This document shows positions 20,710 to 26,481 of a stretch of 26,481 nucleotides of DNA, one piece after another. Source of the stretch: Sporomusaceae bacterium (GTDB lineage Bacteria; Bacillota_C; Negativicutes; Sporomusales_B; UBA7701). The notes under the pieces are model-generated. The model did no database searches. It was given only the letters and a program-made list of their open reading frames with translations, and was not told where the DNA came from. The stretch covers positions 1-26,481 of the forward strand of contig JALHDI010000072.1 of assembly GCA_022839045.1 (NCBI GenBank), read 5' to 3'. Positions within the stretch are counted from its first letter, which is position 1, and every line of letters starts with the position of its first letter. The position numbers and the translations under genes were made by a program.

Positions 20710-22578
20710 CTAAAGGACCTGCTCCTGGAACAACACCCCGTTGATATACACCTGCACCCTTACCTGGCCCACGCCTTCCACCGTCTTGTCGACGCGGTCC
20801 CCGGGCCGGTGGACGTTTTCATAAACCACGCGGCGGCCGTTGGTGTCGGTCACCACGATCTGGATCGCCTGGCGGATGGGGCCCTCAGGCACCGTGATCT
20901 GCACCACCGCCCGCTTGACGGCCCCGGCGGCGCTCCTCGCCGCCTGCAGGTCGACCGCCGACCCCTCCAGCACCTCGCTGCCCGGCGAGGGGTTCTGGCC
21001 GATGATCGTGCCGGGCGGATAGCGGTCGCTCGCGGCCTCCGTCACCGAACCGACCTTGAGCTTCAGGCTCTCGAGCTGGGTCGTCACCGTGCTCAAAGGC
21101 GTGCCGCGGAAATCGGGCAGGATGATCTTGCGCGGCCCCGCCCCTTTGCTGATCGTCAGATCGATGGGCGTCCCCTTGCCGACCTGGGCGGGCGGGCGGG
21201 GATTCTGGGCGATGACGGTGTCGGCCTGGGTATCGGCCGCGTACTGTTCCTCCACCCGGCCGAGCGTCAGCCCGGCGTTCTTGATCTGCAGCTCGGCGTC
21301 GCGGCGCTTCATGCCGCGCACGTCAGGCACGACGGTGATCTCCGGCCCCTTGCTGACGACGATCATGACGGTGCGCTGTTCCTTCACCGTCGCCCCCGCC
21401 TCGGGGCTCTGGGAGATAACGTAGCCGGCGACGACCTTCTCGTTGAAAGCGTCGGTCACCGACACACGGAGATTGTTGCTCAGCAGGATGTTGCGCGCCG
21501 TGTCGACCTGCTTGCCGACGACGCTCGGCACGACAACCTCGCTCGTGCTCCAGAACTTGCCGAACGCCAGGAAGGCGCCGGCAGCGAACGCGATAACCAG
21601 CAGCCCGGCCAATGCCCACAGCCAGGCGCGCTTACGGCCCGCGCCCGGCGGCGGCCCCTCCGGATCGCCCTCCTCGGCCGGCGGTTCCGGTACATCCACC
21701 CGCGGCAGCACCTGGGTGGGGAAATCCTCCTTCGCCAGACGGCGGGTATGGTCGTCCCGCAGATAATGCTGGGCCGAGCGGAGATCGGCGATCATCGCCC
21801 CGACGTCGGCGAACCGCTGCTCGGGGTTCTTTGCCATCGCCTTCAGCACCAGGGCCTCCAGGATGGGCGGCACCGCCGAGTTGAGCTCCCGGAGCGGCTG
21901 CGGGTCGTCCTGCAAATGCTTGATCGCGATGCTGATCGGCGTCTCGCCGGTGAACGGCACCGCCCCGGTCAGCATCTCGTACATCACCGCGCCGAGCGAA
22001 TAAATGTCCGACTTGGCGCTCACCGGCGCGCCCTTGGCCTGTTCGGGAGAGAAATAATGCACCGAGCCGATGATCGTGCCCGTCTGGGTCATCGTCGCCG
22101 AAGTCACCGCCCGGGCGATGCCGAAGTCGGTCACCTTCACCCGGCCCGTGCGGGTCATGAGAATGTTGTGGGGCTTGATGTCGCAGTGGACGATATTGTT
22201 CTGATGGGCGTGCTCCAGCGCCTCGGCGATCTCCAGGGCGACGCGGACGGCGGTCTCCACCGGCAGCGGCCCCTCGCGCACGATCCTGTCCTTGAGCGTC
22301 TCGCCCGATATGTACTCCATCACGATATAATAGCTGTCGTCGTCGCGGCCGACGTCGTAGATGTTCACGATATTGGGGTGGGAAAGCCTTGCCGCCGCCT
22401 GAGCTTCGCGGCGGAAGCGGGTGACGAACTCCTCGTCGTCGGTAAACTGCGCCCGCAGCACCTTCACCGCTACCGACCTGTCCAAAAGCTTGTCGTGGGC
22501 GCGGAAAACATCGGCCATGCCGCCGCCGCCGACCCGTTCCAAAATCGTATAACGATTATCGAGTGTACGATTAATCAA
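20710..22578 (-). CDS. prkC: PASTA-domain Ser/Thr protein kinase (PrkC/PknB type)
   Basis: About 622 residues from TTG. The kinase domain (about 7-270) has the Gly loop ERVGGGGMADVF, VAVKVL with the ATP lysine, HCDIKPHNIL as catalytic loop and TDFGIA for DFG. The activation segment has Thr/Ser-rich TSATMTQTGTIIGSVHYFSPEQ. A Pro/Glu-rich juxtamembrane region, one transmembrane helix (WLWALAGLLVIAFAAGAFLA) and three extracellular PASTA repeats follow (VVPSVVGKQV, VVPDVRGMKR, ILPDFRGTPL), which bind muropeptides or lipid II in homologues. A beta-rich tail ends the protein. The HRD arginine is Cys here. GGGGG lies eight bases before the TTG; a GTG at 22587 sits within that site. Confidence 0.95.
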   Translation of the reverse strand: MINRTLDNRYTILERVGGGGMADVFRAHDKLLDRSVAVKVLRAQFTDDEEFVTRFRREAQAAARLSHPNIVNIYDVGRDDDSYYIVMEYISGETLKDRIVREGPLPVETAVRVALEIAEALEHAHQNNIVHCDIKPHNILMTRTGRVKVTDFGIARAVTSATMTQTGTIIGSVHYFSPEQAKGAPVSAKSDIYSLGAVMYEMLTGAVPFTGETPISIAIKHLQDDPQPLRELNSAVPPILEALVLKAMAKNPEQRFADVGAMIADLRSAQHYLRDDHTRRLAKEDFPTQVLPRVDVPEPPAEEGDPEGPPPGAGRKRAWLWALAGLLVIAFAAGAFLAFGKFWSTSEVVVPSVVGKQVDTARNILLSNNLRVSVTDAFNEKVVAGYVISQSPEAGATVKEQRTVMIVVSKGPEITVVPDVRGMKRRDAELQIKNAGLTLGRVEEQYAADTQADTVIAQNPRPPAQVGKGTPIDLTISKGAGPRKIILPDFRGTPLSTVTTQLESLKLKVGSVTEAASDRYPPGTIIGQNPSPGSEVLEGSAVDLQAARSAAGAVKRAVVQITVPEGPIRQAIQIVVTDTNGRRVVYENVHRPGDRVDKTVEGVGQVRVQVYINGVLFQEQVL

Positions 22579-22590
22579 GACTCTCACCCC

Positions 22591-23996
22591 CTATCGCAAT
22601 GCTCTCGCCATTATCTGCCGGGCGATCGGCGTCGCCACCTCGCCGCCCGCGCCGCCGTTCTCCACGACGACCGCGACCGCGATCTCCGGCTCGTCCGCCG
22701 GCGCGAAACCGATGAACCAGGCGTGGGGCGCGCCGTGAGGATTCTCCGCCGTCCCTGTCTTGCCGGCCACCTGCACCCCGCCGATGCGGGCCGCATAGCC
22801 CGTGCCGCCGCTGACCACCTGCTGCATCATCCGGCTTACCTCCGCCGCCGTCGCCGGGCTCGTCGCCGCGGCGAACTCGGCGCTGCCGAACTGCCGCAGC
22901 ACCGCGCCGTCGGGCGCGGTTACCCTGCTCACCAGGAAAGGCTTCAACATTGTCCCCCGGTCGGCGAACGCCGCCGCCAGCATCGCCATCCTCAGCGGCG
23001 TCACCAGCAGGCTGCCCTGGCCGATGCCCGTCTGGGCGAGATCGCCGTCCCCCAGCCGGCCGAAATCCGGCAGGCGGCTGGAAGCCTCGGCAATATCCCC
23101 GCCGAGGGGACGCGCGAAGGCGAAACGCTCGAAAGCCTTCGCCATCCGGCTGCGGCCCAGCTCCAGCGACAAGCGGCCGAAAGTGACGTTGCAGGACACC
23201 GCCAGCGCCTCTTCCAAATCCACCTTGCCGTGGGCCGTATTGTTCGCTTCGTTAAGGACGTAATGGGGCCGATCGTGAGCGAACCCTCACAATCATATGT
23301 TTTCCGGTTATCGGTTATTTTCTCCGTCAAAGCCGCCTCGGCCACCAGCACCTTAATCGTCGAACCGGGCGGATACAGGCCCTGCACGGCCCGGTTCAAG
23401 AGCGGGCTGCCGGCCGCGCCGACGATCTCCTTCCACTCCTCGTCCACCGCCTCCGGCTCGAACGCCGGCCGGCTCACCATCGCCAGCACCGCGCCGCTGC
23501 GGGGCGCGATCGCCACCACCGCGCCGCGCCGGTTGCCTAAAGCCCGGTAGGCCGTCTCCTGCAGTTCGCCGTCGATCGTAAGCGTCACGCTGTTGCCCGC
23601 CTTCGCCGTCCACAGGCCGGTTATCGGCCCGAAGCGGCGCTCGGGGTTGGTCATACCGGAAAGCTCGCCGTTCATGGCGCTCTCCACCCCCGACTGGCCG
23701 TAGCGTGGGCTCGAATAGCCGACGACATGGGCGGCAACCGCCCCGTAGGGGTAGCGGCGAACGTACCTGCCGTCCCCGTCCTTCTCGCTATAGGCCAGCT
23801 TCTCGCCCCGCCGGTCGTAGATCGTCCCCCGTTCCACCTTCTCGGCGGCCGCCGCCGTGCGGCGGTTGAGGGGATGCCCGGCGAGATAATCGCTCTCTAT
23901 CACCTGGATATACGATAAATAAAGGAACAATAAAGCCAACAGGCCGAGGAGGGCGAACGCGGTACGGCGAATGCTGGCGCGCAAATTGTCAAGCAT
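22591..23996 (-). pseudogene. pbpA: Class B penicillin-binding protein (PbpA/FtsI type), interrupted by a one-base frameshift
   Basis: Two overlapping frames together encode one class B PBP. The first part starts at ATG 23996 (AAGAGG seven bases upstream) with a membrane anchor (TAFALLGLLALLFLYLSYIQ), RGTIYDRRG and the active-site SxxK in PPGSTIKVL. After YDCEGSLTIGP the frame breaks. The other frame continues HYVLNEANNTAHGKVDLEEA with the SxN motif SCN and later the KTG motif AGKTGTAE. One extra C in the CCCC run (plus-strand GGGG 23265-23268) restores 468 residues. The intact protein would crosslink peptidoglycan with the SEDS partner encoded just upstream (8-base overlap). It is a short, PbpA-like form without a large pedestal. 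Mutation or sequence error cannot be told apart here. Confidence 0.88.
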
Positions 23997-25245
23997 CTGT
24001 CGGCCTCTTTTCCGACATGGCCAGCACCATGCCCAGCAATATGAACGTCGCCACTACCGAACTGCCGCCGTAGCTCACCAGCGGCAGCGTGACCCCCGTC
24101 AGCGGCAGAAACTTCGTCACCCCGCCGACGATCACCAGCACCTGCAACCCCAGCAGCACCGCCAGTCCGCCGGCCAGCAGCGCCCGGAAGGGTGACGGCG
24201 CCAGCAGCGCGGCGCGGAAAGCGCGGTAAACCAGCAGGATATACAGCATCATCACCGCTCCGGCCCCCGCCAGCCCCAGTTCCTCGCCGATGGCGGCGAA
24301 AATGAAGTCGGTGTGCACCTCGGGGACCAGGCCGGGAAAACCGTAGCCCAGGCCGGTGCCGAGCGCCCCGCCGGAGCCGAGGGCGAACAGCGACTGAACG
24401 ACCTGATACGCCCGTCCGCTGGGATCGGCCCAGGGATCGAGCCAGATATCGATACGTGCCCGCACGTGCGGATAAAGCGCGTACGCGAGCACGGAACCGA
24501 CGAGGAACATCCCCGCCCCCCACAAAAGGTAGCCGGCCCGGCCGCTCGCCAGATAAATCATCACCGTCGCGGTGCCGAAATACAGCAGCGCCGCCCCCAG
24601 GTCCCGCTGGCCGACAAGCATCAGCATCGCCAGGCCCCACACCGCCAGCAGCGGCGCCATAATCCGCGGCTGGGGAAGGACCAGCGGCCCGTAGCGCCTC
24701 GTCGCGAACGTCAGCACCTCGCGGCGCTCGTTCAGATACGCGGCCAGGAAAAGCACGATGAAAAGCTTGGCGAACTCGGACGGCTGGAAACGCACCGGCC
24801 CGATAAACAGCCAGTTCTTATTGCCGCCGACATCCACCCCGAACAGCGCGGTCGCCAGCAACAGGGCGATGCCGGCCAGCCCCCAGAAATATTTGTATTC
24901 CGACCACCTTTCCGCCTGGCGGAAAAAGAAAGCGGACCCGAGGAACGCCGCTAGGCCGAACGCGGCCCACAAAGCTTGTACCATGAACAGGCCGGGTTTG
25001 AGGCGGAAGACCATGATAAGCCCGACAGCCGTAAGCACTGCCGCCAGCGGCAGCAGCAGCCCGTCGCCCAAGTGGCCGGCCCGCCGTAGCGCAAAATGGG
25101 CCGCAAGCCAGGCCAGCGCGAGACCGGCCGCCGCCCCCAGGGCCCGGTAATCGGGCGCTCCGCCCACCAGGCTCACCGCCAGCACCCCGGCCAGCAGCAC
25201 CGCCCCGGCCAACAGCAGCAGGTAGCATTCCCGCTTCGTATCCAT
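23989..25245 (-). CDS. SEDS peptidoglycan glycosyltransferase (FtsW/RodA/SpoVE family)
   Basis: A 418-residue polytopic protein with about ten transmembrane helices. Family motifs include GGNKNWLFIGPVRFQPSEFAK, GQRDLGAALL, DIWLDPWADPSGRAYQVVQS, LFALGSGGALGTGLGYG, HTDFIFAAIGEELG and the C-terminal PLVSYGGSS. SEDS proteins polymerise lipid II into glycan strands and work with a class B PBP, here the next gene. Whether it serves division, elongation or sporulation cannot be decided; its place with pbpA is like actinobacterial rodA/ftsW. The ATG follows the PP2C stop by one base, and the Shine-Dalgarno is weak. Confidence 0.95.
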   Translation of the reverse strand: MDTKRECYLLLLAGAVLLAGVLAVSLVGGAPDYRALGAAAGLALAWLAAHFALRRAGHLGDGLLLPLAAVLTAVGLIMVFRLKPGLFMVQALWAAFGLAAFLGSAFFFRQAERWSEYKYFWGLAGIALLLATALFGVDVGGNKNWLFIGPVRFQPSEFAKLFIVLFLAAYLNERREVLTFATRRYGPLVLPQPRIMAPLLAVWGLAMLMLVGQRDLGAALLYFGTATVMIYLASGRAGYLLWGAGMFLVGSVLAYALYPHVRARIDIWLDPWADPSGRAYQVVQSLFALGSGGALGTGLGYGFPGLVPEVHTDFIFAAIGEELGLAGAGAVMMLYILLVYRAFRAALLAPSPFRALLAGGLAVLLGLQVLVIVGGVTKFLPLTGVTLPLVSYGGSSVVATFILLGMVLAMSEKRPTDA

Positions 25246-25246
25246 C

Positions 25247-25966
25247 TCAGACCGCCCCGAAGCACACGAGAACGGCGGTGATATTATCCAGGCCGCCGGC
25301 GTCGTTCGCCCTGGCCACCAGGTGCGCCAGCAGCGCCGCCCCGTCGTCGTCCCGGCTGAGGGCGGCGGCGATATCGCCGTCGGCCACCATATTCGTCAGA
25401 CCGTCGGTGCACAGCAGAATCTTGTCGCCGGCCGCCAGCGTGAAGCTGCCGGTATCCACCTTCACCCTGTCGCCCGTACCCACCGCGCGGGTAAGGATAT
25501 TGCGGTGCGGGTGGGTGAGAGCCTCCTCGGCGGTAATGCTGCCCTTCTTGACAAGCTCGCTTACCAGCGAATGGTCCTCCGACACCTGCGAGAACTCGCC
25601 GCCCCGCAGCAGATAAAGCCGGCTGTCGCCGACATGCCCCCAGTACAAAACAGAACCCGCGACAAACGCTGCCGTCAGCGTCGTGCCCATGCCGGCGCGC
25701 TCGCTGTCCTCCTGGGCCAGGCGGTAAACCGTCTCGTTCGCGGCGGTTATCGCCTCGCTCAGCAGCGCCGTAGGTTCTTCCCCGGCAGCGGCGGCGAAAC
25801 GCGCGCTCACCGTCTCGGCAGCCATCCGGCTGGCCACCTCGCCGGCCACATGGCCGCCCATTCCGTCGGCGACGACAAACAGCGGCGGCTGGCATACAAA
25901 ACTATCTTCGTTTGTTTCCCGGACCTTACCGATGTCCGAAAGAGCATAGGCCAGCAATACCGTCAC
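25247..25966 (-). CDS. prpC: PP2C-type Ser/Thr phosphatase (PrpC/Stp)
   Basis: A 239-residue PPM-family phosphatase. Metal and phosphate motifs are in order: SDIGKVRETNEDS, VVADGMGGHVAGE, GTTLTAAFV, WGHVGDSRLYLL, HSLVSELVKKG, LCTDGLTNMV and GLDNITAVLV. It reverses phosphorylation by the PASTA kinase of the same operon. It starts at GTG 25966, overlapping the FHA gene stop in GTGA, with AGAGG-like bases upstream. It is the normal length for this family. Confidence 0.96.
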   Translation of the reverse strand: MTVLLAYALSDIGKVRETNEDSFVCQPPLFVVADGMGGHVAGEVASRMAAETVSARFAAAAGEEPTALLSEAITAANETVYRLAQEDSERAGMGTTLTAAFVAGSVLYWGHVGDSRLYLLRGGEFSQVSEDHSLVSELVKKGSITAEEALTHPHRNILTRAVGTGDRVKVDTGSFTLAAGDKILLCTDGLTNMVADGDIAAALSRDDDGAALLAHLVARANDAGGLDNITAVLVCFGAV

Positions 25967-26439
25967 CTCTCAAAGCGGAATGTCACCGCGCCGACGGCGA
26001 TCAGATCGCCGTTCTTCAGGAGAACTTCGTCCGCCACCCGGCGGTTGTTATGCAGCGTCCCGTTGGTGCTGTTCAGGTCGGTCAGCCAGAAGGCGTGCTT
26101 ATAGCGGGTAATCAGGGCATGCTCGTGGGAAACGAAGCTGTCGGCTACGACAATGTCATTGCCCTCGCCGCGCCCGATCGAAACCGTCTCCGCCAGTTCG
26201 TACGCCGGCTGGGTCATGGTCACGGTCCCCGCGTCCACCACCACCAGCCTGGCGGCGTCCTTCTCCGCCGCGGCCGACTCGTCGGCGGCCGACGGCCGGA
26301 GCCGCGCCTCGGAACGCTCGGCCCGCAGATCGCTGTACACCGCCCGCAGCACCTTGAACAAAAAATAATACAGCAGCGCCAGAACCGCGTACTGCAAGGC
26401 GATCCCGATGAAATTCAGCACCATGACCTTGCTCGGCAA
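25963..26439 (-). CDS. Membrane-anchored FHA-domain protein (FhaB-like)
   Basis: A 158-residue protein with an N-terminal transmembrane helix (FIGIALQYAVLALLYYFLF), a charged linker (about 36-64) and a C-terminal FHA domain (about 68-158). The FHA phosphothreonine-binding residues are visible in VSIGRGEGNDIVV, SFVSHEHA and LNSTNGT. It probably reads Thr-phosphorylated partners of the operon kinase and recruits them to the SEDS/PBP machinery, as FhaB (FipA) does in mycobacteria. TTG at 26439 has AGGTGA six bases upstream; ATG at 26424 is an alternative with a poorer site. It begins one base after the stop of the upstream gene. Confidence 0.9.
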   Translation of the reverse strand: MPSKVMVLNFIGIALQYAVLALLYYFLFKVLRAVYSDLRAERSEARLRPSAADESAAAEKDAARLVVVDAGTVTMTQPAYELAETVSIGRGEGNDIVVADSFVSHEHALITRYKHAFWLTDLNSTNGTLHNNRRVADEVLLKNGDLIAVGAVTFRFER

Positions 26440-26440
26440 A

Positions 26441-26481
26441 TCACTTCACCTCATATAAGATGACCGTGTTCCCCACCTTGA
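26441..26481 (-). CDS. C-terminus of an upstream FHA-type protein (FhaA-like), runs off the right edge
   Basis: The last 12 codons before a TGA read KVGNTVILYEVK, the closing strands typical of an FHA domain. By analogy with actinobacterial and Firmicute operons this is likely the DUF3662/FHA protein (FhaA) that precedes FhaB. Only 41 bases are visible, so the identification rests on the short motif and the gene order. Confidence 0.6.
   Translation of the reverse strand, partial: KVGNTVILYEVK

Noticed and set aside
20809..23550. A 913-codon plus-strand open frame opposite the kinase and PBP genes
   Set aside because: Low-complexity Arg/His/Gly composition typical of antisense frames in GC-rich DNA. 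The minus strand carries clear kinase and PBP motifs.

Overview
The window is GC-rich chromosomal DNA (clearly above 60 % by eye, with strong G/C at third codon positions). It probably comes from a diderm, possibly spore-forming Firmicute of the Negativicutes, most likely Sporomusaceae-like. The gene content and order are Firmicute: an FMN-riboswitch rib operon, a c-di-AMP riboswitch in front of a 3D-domain protein, zinc-ribbon L28, and a PASTA kinase with RsgA. A small YadA-type outer-membrane anchor protein points to an outer membrane, and a tandem Sm-like protein with a possible sigma-K promoter hints at sporulation. The taxonomy is inference. Almost everything is on the minus strand.

Layout. 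1-132 is the start of guaB (minus). 315-1448 is a plus-strand amidohydrolase, convergent with a YadA-anchor protein (1463-2026) and a stand-alone PglX/Eco57I-like DNA methyltransferase (2110-5025). 5203-5835 is a secreted peptidoglycan-binding/3D protein under a c-di-AMP riboswitch. 6190-7844 is a plus-strand fixC-fixX pair without fixAB. 7841-10647 holds small minus-strand genes: a degenerate ferritin-like protein, a 4-oxalocrotonate tautomerase, a tandem Sm-like protein, a TVP38/DedA-type membrane protein and a Cys-rich small protein. Then come recG (10967-12991), a DUF1858 redox-disulfide protein and divergent rpmB.

13749-19131 is one minus-strand riboflavin operon: promoter, FMN riboswitch, ribD, ribE, ribBA, ribH, yfcE-like phosphodiesterase, hslO, ending at a bidirectional terminator shared with rpmB. 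19128 to the window edge is an envelope-signalling operon read right to left: an FHA protein (C-terminus only), a second FHA protein, PP2C phosphatase, SEDS polymerase, class B PBP (frameshifted here), PASTA Ser/Thr kinase, rsgA and rpe. It resembles the actinobacterial FHA-phosphatase-RodA-PbpA-PknB cassette. Kinase and phosphatase set the phosphorylation state, FHA domains read it, and the SEDS/PBP pair builds septal or elongation peptidoglycan.

The most striking observation is a palindromic dispersed repeat of about 125 bp present twice. One copy lies between DUF1858 and recG, supplying the DUF1858 stop codon and abutting the recG ribosome-binding site. The other is inserted inside the FMN riboswitch, splitting the seven-base loop of P2 while leaving P1, the remaining conserved core and the downstream terminator recognisable. 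Other points of note are a one-base frameshift in the PBP gene, an apparent clean in-frame loss of about nine residues just before the RecG DEQH box, and a YadA anchor followed by a C-terminal coiled coil.
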